NCBI RefSeq assembly: GCF_009749405.1
Contig: NZ_WBIQ01000010.1
Span: 248,001-312,000, forward strand
Length of the DNA: 64,000 nucleotides
Source: Agromyces lapidis
Lineage (GTDB): Bacteria; Actinomycetota; Actinomycetes; Actinomycetales; Microbacteriaceae
Direction of reading: 5' to 3'
Shown: piece after piece, positions 49,910 through 57,868 of the stretch
How the letters are laid out: every line of letters starts with the position of its first letter
How positions within the stretch are numbered: the stretch's first letter is position 1
Notes under the pieces: generated by a model
Seen by the model: the letters and a program-made list of their open reading frames with translations, nothing else
What the model was told of the DNA's origin: nothing
The model's database searches: none
Translations under genes and position numbers: made by a program

Positions 49910-51471
49910 TGCGCGTCGCCGTGATCGGCGCGGGCATCGCGGGGCTCGCGACCGCGGCGCTCCTGGCCCGCGACGGCCACGAGGTCACCGTCTACGAGCA
50001 GGGCGACGAGATCGGCGGTCGCGCGGGCCGCTGGGATGCCTCGGGCTTCCGTTTCGACACCGGGCCGTCGTGGTACCTCATGCCCGAGGTGTTCGAGCAC
50101 TTCTATCGACTGATGGGCACGACGACCGCCGCCGAGCTCGAGCTCGTGCGCCTCGATCCGGGCTACCGGGTGTTCTTCGAGGGCCGGCCCGACCCCGTCG
50201 ACCTCGGCGCCGACCGGGCACGCTCGGTCGCGACGTTCGAGACGATCGAGCCGGGCGCGGGGCGGGCGCTCGAACGCCACCTCGATTCGGCGGGCGAGAC
50301 GGCGCGCCTCGCGATCGATCACTTCCTCTACACCGACTTCTCCTCGCCCGGCGCGCTCGTCGCGCCGCAGGTGCTCCGCCGCCTCGGGCGACTGACCCGC
50401 CTGCTGCTGCAGCCGCTCGACCGCTTCGTCGCGGCGGGGTTCCGCGACGAGCGGCTCCGCCAGGTGCTCGGCTATCCGGCGGTGTTCCTCGGCACCTCGC
50501 CGCAGGCGGCCCCGAGCATGTACCACCTGATGAGCCACTTCGACCTCGACGACGGCGTGCGCTACCCGCTCGGCGGCTTCCGCGAGCTCATCGACGGCAT
50601 CGGCCGGCTCGCCGAACGGGCCGGGGCGCGCATCCTCACGAAGGCACGGGTGACCGGCATCGTCGTCGAGTCGGGTGCGGCCCGGGGCATCCGCCACCTC
50701 GACGCCTCGTGTGCCGAGCACACGGCGGAGGCCGACCTCGTCGTCTCCGCGGCCGACCTGCATCACACCGAGCAGGCCCTGCTGCCGCCCGAACACCGCA
50801 GCCGCTCGGAGGCGTCGTGGCGACGCGCCGATCCCGGGCCGGGCGCGGTGCTCGTGATGCTCGGCGTGCGCGGGCGGCTCCCACGCTTGACGCATCACAA
50901 CCTGCTCTTCACCGAGGACTGGGCGGGCAACTTCGCGAGCATCTTCGGCCGTTCGCCGTCGGTGCCCGACCCGGCGTCGCTCTACGTCTGCATGCCGAGC
51001 GCGAGCGACCCCACGGTCGCTCCCGAGGGCGACGAGAACCTCTTCGTGCTCGTGCCGGTGCCCGCCGACCCCCGCCTCGGCCACGGCGGAACCGGCGGCG
51101 CCGGCGACCCCGTGGTCGAGCGCGTCGCCGATGCCGCGATCGCGCAGATCGCCGCGTGGACGGGCGAGACCGATCTCGCCGAACGCATCGTCGTGCGCCG
51201 CACGGTCGGCCCGGCCGACTTCGCCGACGACTTCAACTCATGGCGGGGCTCGGTGCTCGGGCCCGCGCACGTGCTGCGGCAGAGCGCGTTCTTCCGCGGC
51301 CGCACCGCCTCACCGACGGTCGAGGGGCTGTACTTCGCCGGGGCGACGACGGTGCCCGGCATCGGACTGCCGATGTGCCTCATCAGCGCCGAGCTCGTGC
51401 TGAAGGCCGTCCGCGGCGAGCGCGGCAGCGGCCCGCTGCCCGAGCCGACGGTGCGGAGCGTGCCGGCATGA
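49909..51471 (+). CDS. crtI: Phytoene desaturase (lycopene-forming)
   Basis: A 520-residue FAD-dependent desaturase. The dinucleotide motif VIGAGIAGLATAALLARDGH is followed by GGRAGRWDASGFRFDTGPSW, and the C-terminal LYFAGATTVPGIGLPMCLISA is the CrtI carotenoid signature. It converts phytoene to lycopene in four steps. The ATG at 49909 is used; a GTG just before it is in frame. Confidence 0.95.
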   Translation: MRVAVIGAGIAGLATAALLARDGHEVTVYEQGDEIGGRAGRWDASGFRFDTGPSWYLMPEVFEHFYRLMGTTTAAELELVRLDPGYRVFFEGRPDPVDLGADRARSVATFETIEPGAGRALERHLDSAGETARLAIDHFLYTDFSSPGALVAPQVLRRLGRLTRLLLQPLDRFVAAGFRDERLRQVLGYPAVFLGTSPQAAPSMYHLMSHFDLDDGVRYPLGGFRELIDGIGRLAERAGARILTKARVTGIVVESGAARGIRHLDASCAEHTAEADLVVSAADLHHTEQALLPPEHRSRSEASWRRADPGPGAVLVMLGVRGRLPRLTHHNLLFTEDWAGNFASIFGRSPSVPDPASLYVCMPSASDPTVAPEGDENLFVLVPVPADPRLGHGGTGGAGDPVVERVADAAIAQIAAWTGETDLAERIVVRRTVGPADFADDFNSWRGSVLGPAHVLRQSAFFRGRTASPTVEGLYFAGATTVPGIGLPMCLISAELVLKAVRGERGSGPLPEPTVRSVPA

Positions 51472-51800
51472 GCTTCGCGTACCTCGCGATCCTGGCGGGC
51501 GGCCTCGCCTGCATGGTGCTGCTCGACCTGCGGTTCCGGCTCGTGTTCGCGGCGCCGGGCCGGGCGTGGCGCGCCGCCCTCGTGCTCGCGCTGGGGCTCG
51601 CCTTCTTCCTGCTCTGGGATCTCGCGGGCATCGGACTCGGCATCTTCCACCGGGGCGAGAACCCCGTGAGCACGGGAGTGCTGCTCGCACCCGAGCTGCC
51701 GCTCGAGGAGCTCGTCTTCCTCGTGTTCCTCGGCTATCTCACGCTCGTGCTCTACACGGGCGCACTGCGCGTGCCCGCCGCGCGGGAGGTGCGACGATGA
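51468..51800 (+). CDS. crtYe: C50 carotenoid cyclase subunit
   Basis: A 110-residue protein with three TM segments, of the heterodimeric lycopene-cyclase-domain family. DLRFRLVF and FFLLWDLAGIGLGIFHRGE, then LLAPELPLEELVFLVFLGY (the P-x-E-E motif) are conserved. In corynebacteria CrtYe and CrtYf together form the epsilon-cyclase for decaprenoxanthin. ATGA overlaps on both sides. Confidence 0.92.
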   Translation: MSFAYLAILAGGLACMVLLDLRFRLVFAAPGRAWRAALVLALGLAFFLLWDLAGIGLGIFHRGENPVSTGVLLAPELPLEELVFLVFLGYLTLVLYTGALRVPAAREVRR

Positions 51801-52108
51801 GCTACGCACTGCTCTCGCTCCCCTTCCTCGCGGTCGCGGCTCTCGTCGCGGCCCTCGGCTGGCGCCGCGCTCCCCGCGGCCATCTCCGCGCTCTGGTGCT
51901 CACCGCGATCGCCCTCGTCGTGCTGACCGCGGTGTTCGACACGATCATGATCGCGACCGGGCTCTTCGGCTACAGCGATGCCCGCATCTGGGGCGTGCGC
52001 ATCGGCCTCGCCCCGATCGAGGACTTCGCCTACCCGATCGCGGGCGTGCTCCTGCTCAGCGGACTCTGGAACCTCCTCGCCCCCACGGAGGCCGATCATG
52101 CCGACTGA
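51797..52108 (+). CDS. crtYf: C50 carotenoid cyclase subunit
   Basis: A 103-residue partner of CrtYe with three TM segments and the motif IGLAPIEDFAYPIAGVLLL (P-I-E-D-F). VFDTIMIATGLFGYSDARIWG is also typical. It forms the second half of the heterodimeric cyclase. The crtEb start lies inside its last codons, an 11-base overlap. Confidence 0.92.
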   Translation: MSYALLSLPFLAVAALVAALGWRRAPRGHLRALVLTAIALVVLTAVFDTIMIATGLFGYSDARIWGVRIGLAPIEDFAYPIAGVLLLSGLWNLLAPTEADHAD

Positions 52109-52982
52109 CACCCGGCGCGGCGTCGCCGCCGAGCTCCTCACCGCCTCCCGCCCGTTGAGCTGGGTGAACACGGCCTTCCCGTTCGCGGCCGCCTACCTGC
52201 TGACGACCCGCGAGATCGACCCCGCCCTGGTCATCGGCACGCTCTTCTTCCTCGTGCCGTACAACCTCGCCATGTACGGCATCAACGACGTCTTCGACTA
52301 CGCCTCCGACGCCGCGAACCCTCGCAAGGGCGGCGTCGAGGGCGCCTTGCTCGAGCCGGGCCGGCACCGGCTGACGATCGTCGCCGCGGTCGGCCTGTGC
52401 GTGCCGTTCGTCGTCGCGCTCGTGCTGCTCGGCGGTCCCGCCTCCTGGGCGGTGCTCGCCGTGAGCCTCTTCGCGGTCGCGGCATATTCGGTGCCGGGGC
52501 TCCGCTTCAAGGAGGTGCCGTTCCTCGACTCGCTGACCTCGAGCGTGCACTTCGTGAGCCCGGCCGTCTACGGGCTCGTGCTCGCGGGCGCGACGTTCAC
52601 GCCGCCGCTCGTCGCGCTGCTCGCGGCGTTCCTCGCGTGGGGCGTCGCGAGCCACGCCTTCGGCGCCGTGCAGGACATCGTGCCCGATCGGGCGGGCGGC
52701 ATCGCCTCCATCGCGACGGTGCTCGGGGCGCGGCGCACGGTGCGATTCGCGATCGCGGCCTGGACGGTCGCCGGACTGCTCATGCTCGCGACGGACTGGC
52801 CGGGCCCGCTCGCAGCGTTCCTCGTGGTGCCCTATCTCGCGGCCGCGCTGCCGTATTCGGCCCTGAGCGACGACGACTCGGGCAGCGCGAACGCGGGATG
52901 GCGCCGCTTCCTCGCAATCAACTACGTCGTCGGCTTCCTCGTGACGATGCTGCTCATCTGGTACGCCGCGATCACCGCGTAG
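52098..52982 (+). CDS. crtEb: Lycopene elongase (UbiA prenyltransferase)
   Basis: A 294-residue UbiA-family membrane enzyme that adds two C5 units to lycopene, giving the C50 skeleton. The first Asp-rich motif is YGINDVFDYASDAANPRKGG and the second lies in GAVQDIVPDRAGGIASIAT. About eight TM segments. The ATG at 52098 has GGAGG six bases before it. Last gene of the operon; with CrtYe/CrtYf it points to a decaprenoxanthin- or sarcinaxanthin-type end product. Confidence 0.93.
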   Translation: MPTDTRRGVAAELLTASRPLSWVNTAFPFAAAYLLTTREIDPALVIGTLFFLVPYNLAMYGINDVFDYASDAANPRKGGVEGALLEPGRHRLTIVAAVGLCVPFVVALVLLGGPASWAVLAVSLFAVAAYSVPGLRFKEVPFLDSLTSSVHFVSPAVYGLVLAGATFTPPLVALLAAFLAWGVASHAFGAVQDIVPDRAGGIASIATVLGARRTVRFAIAAWTVAGLLMLATDWPGPLAAFLVVPYLAAALPYSALSDDDSGSANAGWRRFLAINYVVGFLVTMLLIWYAAITA

Positions 52983-53055
52983 CCGCACCGGCCCCGTCGC
53001 CGGCCCGTCGCCCACTGCACCGCCAGGCATTCGGAGAAATCGCGGTGGGTCCGCA

Positions 53056-53074
53056 TCCTCCTCGACCGGGAGGA
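53056..53074. terminator. Hairpin between convergent crtEb and GntR genes
   Basis: TCCTCC, a seven-base loop and GGAGGA form a 6-bp stem 70 bp past crtEb and just before the GntR stop. It could serve both transcripts. No T-run. The rest of the 103 bp gap shows nothing else. Confidence 0.4.
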
Positions 53075-53085
53075 CCGGGCAAGCG

Positions 53086-53796
53086 TCAGCTCCGGAGCAG
53101 CAGCTCGGTCGAGTGGGCGAGGTGCTCGCGCATGGCCTCCGCGCCGCGCAGCTGCACGGCTCCGAGCAGTTCGCGATGCTCGGCGATGAGCCCCTCGAGC
53201 GTGTAGTGCGGCCGCACGTGCAGCAGGAACAGCAGCAGCTCGCTGCCGAGCGCGTCGTGCGCCTCGACGATGCGGGGGCTCGACGAGGCCGCGACGACCG
53301 CGCGGTGGAAGTCGGCGTGCAGTCGCTCCACCTCGAGCCAGTCGATACCGTCGCCGGTATCCGTGCCGCTGCTCGTGCCCGCGCCCGCGTCGACGGCCGG
53401 CGGCCGCGCCCCGGGCGCGGCCTCGGCGATCTCCTCGAGCCGTTCGAGCACGGCGACGGCCGGGGCCAGCGCCGCATCGGGCCACGTCGTCCCGTGACGC
53501 TCGCCGGCGATCCGCACCGCCTCGCCCTCGAGCGCCGCCCGCAACTGCTGCAGCGCCACGATCTCGTCGGGGTCGAAGCTCACGACCCGCACCCCGCGGT
53601 ACGCCTCGGCCACGGCGAGCCGCTCGGCGACGAGCCGCTGGAACGCCGATCGCACCGTGTGGCGCGACACCCCGAACCGTTCGGCTGCGGCCTCCTCGCG
53701 CAGCGGCGATCCGAGCGCGACCGTGCCGCTCAGGATCTCGGCGCGCAGCGCCTCCGCCACCCGTTCGACGGCGGTGTCAGCGGAGTGCGGCGACAC
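53086..53796 (-). CDS. GntR/FCD transcriptional regulator
   Basis: A 236-residue regulator. The winged helix (~8-75) has AAERFGVSRHTVRSAFQRLVAERLA, and the FCD domain follows with LHADFHRAVVAASSSPRI and the histidine pair toward the C-terminus. An unusual Gly/Ala/Thr-rich insertion (AGAGTSSGTDTGDG) sits around residue 140. Target unknown; no metabolic gene is adjacent in the same direction. GTG 53796 has GAGGA seven bases ahead. Confidence 0.85.
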   Translation of the reverse strand: MSPHSADTAVERVAEALRAEILSGTVALGSPLREEAAAERFGVSRHTVRSAFQRLVAERLAVAEAYRGVRVVSFDPDEIVALQQLRAALEGEAVRIAGERHGTTWPDAALAPAVAVLERLEEIAEAAPGARPPAVDAGAGTSSGTDTGDGIDWLEVERLHADFHRAVVAASSSPRIVEAHDALGSELLLFLLHVRPHYTLEGLIAEHRELLGAVQLRGAEAMREHLAHSTELLLRS

Positions 53797-53822
53797 CGGG
53801 GCATCCTCTCGTCTCGTGCCGC

Positions 53823-54137
53823 TCAGTCGCCGAGCTTCGATCGCACGATGAGCCAGACGAGGCCGCCGACCGCAGCCGCGACGCCGACCGCGGCCGCGAT
53901 CGCGACTCCCGGCTGCTCGTCGTAGAACGCCTTCAGCGACACCTTCGCCCGGTCGACCCGGAGGCCCACCTGCTTGGGCACGTTGAGCTTGTCTTCGAGG
54001 GCGTCGAGCGTGCCGGCGAATTCGGCGCGCGCCCTGGCCGAGGCGGCGCGGGCCTCGACGCGGGTGAGGTTGCGCCGGCGTTCGGCCGCCTCGCGCTTCG
54101 AGGGGCGCGGGGCGTCAGTAGCGGCGGTCATAGTCAC
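53823..54137 (-). CDS. DUF3618 domain protein
   Basis: A 104-residue protein. RARAEFAGTLDALEDKLNVPKQV is the DUF3618 core, and a single TM helix follows near residues 77-98 (GVAIAAAVGVAAAVGGLVWLIV). These proteins occur with holin-like and YtxH-like proteins in actinobacteria, perhaps in envelope stress. Start GTG 54137 has AAGGGA four bases ahead and overlaps the upstream gene by 23 bp; an ATG two codons in is possible. Confidence 0.85.
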   Translation of the reverse strand: MTMTAATDAPRPSKREAAERRRNLTRVEARAASARARAEFAGTLDALEDKLNVPKQVGLRVDRAKVSLKAFYDEQPGVAIAAAVGVAAAVGGLVWLIVRSKLGD

Positions 54138-54522
54138 CCGTTCCCTTCAGGGCGTCGAGGTCGGCCTTCAGGCTCTCGACCGATTCGAGGGGCTCCGAGC
54201 CCCGCTTGAAGTTCACGATGCCGATCCACACGAGCACGGCGATGATCAGCAGCAGCACCCCGGAGACGACGAGCGCGGCCGCCCAGGCCGGCATGACGAG
54301 TGCGAGCGCGAAGATCGCGGCGGCGAGCAGGGTGAAGATCAGGAACGGCAGGACGACCAGGGCGACGACGAAGAAGCCCGAGCCGATGCCGAAGTGCTTG
54401 ACCTTGTAGCTGACCTCGGCCTTGATCTGGTCGATCTCGGCGCGTACGAGGTTGGAGATCGTGTCGGGCAGTTCGCCGATCAGTGTGAAGAGCGAGCGTT
54501 CGTCGTTCGTCGGTGCGGCCAT
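54115..54522 (-). CDS. Phage-holin-like (Pfam holin superfamily III) membrane protein
   Basis: A 135-residue protein. An N-terminal amphipathic region (SLFTLIGELPDTISNLVRAEI) is followed by two long TM helices near 48-72 and 78-105. Despite the family name these are chromosomal envelope proteins in actinobacteria, and nothing here suggests a prophage. GAGGTGA stands about seven bases before the ATG. Middle gene of the three-gene set. Confidence 0.85.
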   Translation of the reverse strand: MAAPTNDERSLFTLIGELPDTISNLVRAEIDQIKAEVSYKVKHFGIGSGFFVVALVVLPFLIFTLLAAAIFALALVMPAWAAALVVSGVLLLIIAVLVWIGIVNFKRGSEPLESVESLKADLDALKGTGDYDRRY

Positions 54523-54561
54523 CGCGCGGTCACCTCGATTCTGTGAGTCGGATGCCGCGGG

Positions 54562-55023
54562 CTAGGCGCCGCGCGACGTGCTGCCCCGCTTCGGAGCGGC
54601 CTTGGTCGTCGGCTTCGTCGTCTTCGACGGCTTCGCGGCGCTCTCGGCCACGTCGGCCGCGGAGTCGATCGCCTCGCTCAACGTGTCGGCCACGTTGTCG
54701 ACCGCCGACTTCGTCGCACGCGCCCCCTCGGAGACGCCCTGCCGGGCCTTGGCTGCGGCGTCGGAGACGTCGCGCTTGGTGGCACCGGAGCCGCGGGTCG
54801 CGTTGCCGATGAGCGTCTTGACGCCGTCGAGCACGCTGTCGGAGAGGTCGCCGACCTTGTCTGCGGCGAAACCCTTCACGGTGTCGACGCCCTGCTGCAC
54901 GGCCGGGGTGTTCCAGACCCCCTCGGCCGCGCGCTTGATCTGCTCGTAGCGTTCACGACCCGCCCGGGTGCCGAGCACGTACCCGACCCCGAGTCCGACG
55001 ACGAAGAGGACCTTGCCCTTCAT
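54562..55023 (-). CDS. YtxH-like membrane-anchored helical protein
   Basis: A 153-residue protein. One N-terminal TM helix with Gly spacing (FVVGLGVGYVLGTRAGRERYEQI) is typical of YtxH-like proteins, followed by a long amphipathic, Ala/Lys-rich helical region like LEA or apolipoprotein repeats (SDSVLDGVKTLIGN, VDNVADTLSEAID). It ends in a basic Lys/Pro/Thr tail. Likely an envelope or stress protein. ATG 55023 has GGGGGT before it. Confidence 0.82.
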   Translation of the reverse strand: MKGKVLFVVGLGVGYVLGTRAGRERYEQIKRAAEGVWNTPAVQQGVDTVKGFAADKVGDLSDSVLDGVKTLIGNATRGSGATKRDVSDAAAKARQGVSEGARATKSAVDNVADTLSEAIDSAADVAESAAKPSKTTKPTTKAAPKRGSTSRGA

Positions 55024-55069
55024 GTGCACCCCCGACTTTCCGCACTGCGGCGCATGCAGCGACCCCTCC

Positions 55070-55097
55070 AGCGTAGACCCCGCACGGAGCCGCGCAA
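55070..55097 (-). promoter_or_regulatory. Promoter of the YtxH-like/holin-like/DUF3618 set
   Basis: On the minus strand TTGCGC (55097-55092) and TACGCT (55075-55070) are separated by 16 bp. Transcription would start about 40 bp before the ATG at 55023. Confidence 0.5.
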
Positions 55098-55126
55098 GGG
55101 GGTTGCGACGAAATATTCCGTTTCGG

Positions 55127-56644
55127 CTATGCAGTGCCGTCGGGCGCCACGCGGCGGTGCCGCACGCGCGCCGCCGCCGCCTTCGCGTGCGGGACGACCG
55201 ACGCGAGCCCCGTGCCCGAGACCCAGGAACCGGTGACCTCGATGCCCGGCTCGGCCGCGATCGTCTCCTCGAGCGAGCGCACCCGGTCGAGCTGCCCGAG
55301 GGCGGCGTGCGAGACGGCGTCGCGCCAGACGGTGCGGCCTGCGGCACGGAGCATCCCCGCCTCGAGCGGCACGCCGAGCAGGGCGCTCGCATCGGCGAGC
55401 GCGAGTGCCGCGACCTCCTCGTCGCCGCGCCCGTCGAGCGGGTTCGCCTGACCGGCGCGACCGTACGAGAGGCGCACGACGTGGCGTCCACCCGCGGCCT
55501 CGGCGAGCCACGACCACTTCGCGGTCGAGTGGGTGAGCGCCTTCGCGGCGACCCCGGGCGCGTCGGCGGCGACCAGCACCCCGGTTCCACGGGGCGCGGC
55601 GTCGAGCGCCGGCGCGTCGAGCACGAGGGTCACGAGTTCGATGGATGCCCCCTGCGGCCAGTCCGTCGTCGCCTCCCACCCCTCGACGGCCGCCTCGAGG
55701 AGGCCGAGCGAGGTGTGCGCCGCGGCGGCGATCACGACGTCGGGCGCGCCGAGCTCGACGCGCTCGGGCCGGGCGTCGGCGTCCGCGGCGACGGCGGTGG
55801 CGGCGGCGTCGGCGGCGGCGATCATTCGGTCGCCGCGGACCGTCCAGCCCGCGGCGTCGCGTTCGAGCCCGGTGACCTCGACCCCGGTCAGCACGGTCAC
55901 GCCGAAGCGCTCGAGCTCGCGGGCGAGCGCATCGACGAGCGTGTGCATTCCGCCGCGCAGGCCGCGGACGGCCCCGCCCGCCTTGCGCTGCTCCACGAGC
56001 TGGCCGACGCCGCCCGAGAGCGAACCGGTGCGGGTCATCGCCTCGTTGAGGCCCGGAGCGACGAGGTCGAGGTCGAGCAGCTCGGGATCGGCCGAGTACA
56101 CGCCCGACGAGATCGGGGCCACGAGCCGGTCGAGCACGGCCTGGCCCATGCGCGAGCGCACGAGCTCGCCGAGGCTGTGCGCGCGGCCGATGCGCAGGAT
56201 CGGCTTGAGCCGGTCGGCGTAGGCGCGGGTCGCCCCGCTCCAGCCGATGATGCGGCGCACGTCGTCGCCGAGCGGGTTCGCGGGGATGCCGAGCACGCCC
56301 GTCTTCGGCAGCGGTGCCGCGTCGAGGCCGCTGCCATCGCCCCAGACGAGCCATGCGCCGGCGCGGTTCGGGTCGACCACCTCGTCGTCGAGGCGGAGTG
56401 CGGTGAGCAGCTCGGCGACGCCGTCGCCGCGCGTCGCGAACGACTCGGCGCCCGAGTCGAGGGTGAGCCCGTCGAGTTCGATGCGACCGACGCATCCGCC
56501 GAGCTCGTCGCGGCGTTCGACGATCGTGACGGCGAGACCGATCTTCGCGCACTCGAGTGCCGCCACCATGCCGGCGACGCCGCCGCCGATCACGACGACG
56601 ACGGCCGAGCGCCGTTCGACCTCCGCGGGCACCGCGTCGCTCAC
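55127..56644 (-). CDS. cgoX: Coproporphyrinogen III oxidase (HemY/CgoX)
   Basis: A 505-residue FAD-dependent protoporphyrinogen-oxidase-family enzyme. VVVVIGGGVAGMVAALECAK is the dinucleotide motif, and GLTLDSGAESFATRG and the C-terminal GIEVTGSWVSGTGLASVVPHA are family signatures. In bacteria with ChdC it oxidises coproporphyrinogen III to coproporphyrin III. GTG 56644 overlaps the hemE stop (GTGA), so it is the second gene of hemE-cgoX. Confidence 0.93.
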   Translation of the reverse strand: MSDAVPAEVERRSAVVVVIGGGVAGMVAALECAKIGLAVTIVERRDELGGCVGRIELDGLTLDSGAESFATRGDGVAELLTALRLDDEVVDPNRAGAWLVWGDGSGLDAAPLPKTGVLGIPANPLGDDVRRIIGWSGATRAYADRLKPILRIGRAHSLGELVRSRMGQAVLDRLVAPISSGVYSADPELLDLDLVAPGLNEAMTRTGSLSGGVGQLVEQRKAGGAVRGLRGGMHTLVDALARELERFGVTVLTGVEVTGLERDAAGWTVRGDRMIAAADAAATAVAADADARPERVELGAPDVVIAAAAHTSLGLLEAAVEGWEATTDWPQGASIELVTLVLDAPALDAAPRGTGVLVAADAPGVAAKALTHSTAKWSWLAEAAGGRHVVRLSYGRAGQANPLDGRGDEEVAALALADASALLGVPLEAGMLRAAGRTVWRDAVSHAALGQLDRVRSLEETIAAEPGIEVTGSWVSGTGLASVVPHAKAAAARVRHRRVAPDGTA

Positions 56645-57795
56645 GCCGCGCCCGCCTCGTGCACGAGCTCGACGACGCGGGTGAGCACGGTCGGGTCGGT
56701 CTCGGGCGGCACGCCGTGTCCGAGGTTGAAGACGTGGGCGGGGGCGGCCTCGGCCTGGCGCAGCACCTCGCGCACGGCGGCCTCGAGCACCGGCCACGGC
56801 GCCGCGAGCAGCGCGGGGTCGAGGTTGCCCTGCAGCGGCACCCCCGGCCCGACCCGCTCGGCCGCGACCGCGAGCGGCACCCGGTAGTCGACGCCGACCA
56901 CGTCGACCCCGACCTCCTTCATGGCACCGAGCAGCTCGCCGGTGCCGACGCCGAAGTGCACGACGGGCACCGGGCGGGCGGGCTGGGTCCGCCCCGCGGC
57001 ATCCGTGACCTCGTACGAGAGGTCGTGGACGTGCGCGAGCGCCTTCGCCGATGCGGGCGCGACGTGCGCCTCGTAGTCGGCGAGCGAGAGCGCGCCGGCC
57101 CACGAGTCGAAGAGCTGTGCGGCGGAGGCTCCCGCGAGCACCTGGGTGCGCAGGAACCGACCGGTGAGCTCGGCGGTCCACTCCATGAGCGCGCGCCAGG
57201 CGCCGGGGTCGGCGTGCATGAGGGTGCGGGCCGCGAGGTGGTCCTTCGAGGGGCCGCCCTCGGTGAGGTACGCCGCGAGGGTGAAGGGCGCTCCGGCGAA
57301 GCCGATGAGCGGCGTCGCGGTGCCCGAGCCGTTGTCGGTCGTCGCGAGCTCGGCGATCGTCTGCGCGACCGCCTCGGCGATCGGTCCGGATGCCTCGTCG
57401 AGGCGTGCCGGGTCGATCGCCGTCAACTCGGCGACCGCCGAGGCATCCGCGTAGCCCCTGCCGAAGACGGGGCCGCGGCCGGGCTGGATCTCGACGTCGA
57501 CGCCGACGAGCTTCAACGGCACGACGATGTCGCTGAAGAAGATGCCCGCGTCGACCTGGTGACGGCGAACCGGCTGCAGCGTGATCTCGCTCGCCATCGC
57601 CGGGTCGAGGCAGGCGTCGAGCATGCGCGTGCCGACTCGGAGGTCGCGGTACTCGGGCAGCGAGCGGCCCGCCTGACGCATGAACCAGACGGGGGTCGTG
57701 TCGGCGCGTTCCCCGCGGTAGGCCCGCACGAGTCGCGAGTCGGAGGTCAGGCCTGCGGAGAGCGGATGCTGCGGGGAGAGGATCACGCCCGACAT
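56641..57795 (-). CDS. hemE: Uroporphyrinogen decarboxylase
   Basis: A 384-residue HemE converting uroporphyrinogen III to coproporphyrinogen III. The substrate-binding VWFMRQAGRSLPEYRDLR, FFSDIVVPLKLVGVDV, GFAGAPFTLAAYLTEGG and the C-terminal FNLGHGVPPETDP are diagnostic. ATG at 57795; no clear -10 or ribosome site is visible close to it. Overlaps cgoX. Confidence 0.95.
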   Translation of the reverse strand: MSGVILSPQHPLSAGLTSDSRLVRAYRGERADTTPVWFMRQAGRSLPEYRDLRVGTRMLDACLDPAMASEITLQPVRRHQVDAGIFFSDIVVPLKLVGVDVEIQPGRGPVFGRGYADASAVAELTAIDPARLDEASGPIAEAVAQTIAELATTDNGSGTATPLIGFAGAPFTLAAYLTEGGPSKDHLAARTLMHADPGAWRALMEWTAELTGRFLRTQVLAGASAAQLFDSWAGALSLADYEAHVAPASAKALAHVHDLSYEVTDAAGRTQPARPVPVVHFGVGTGELLGAMKEVGVDVVGVDYRVPLAVAAERVGPGVPLQGNLDPALLAAPWPVLEAAVREVLRQAEAAPAHVFNLGHGVPPETDPTVLTRVVELVHEAGAA

Positions 57796-57868
57796 TGTCT
57801 CGCATCGGACTGGGAGGAACTTCGGGACGCTCGGCGCCCCTGTGGCCGGGCTCGGAGACGGCTTGCGG

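Noticed and set aside
53823..54522. Holin-like gene as a sign of a prophage
   Set aside because: No endolysin, portal, integrase or tail genes; this holin-like family occurs chromosomally beside DUF3618 and YtxH-like genes in actinobacteria.
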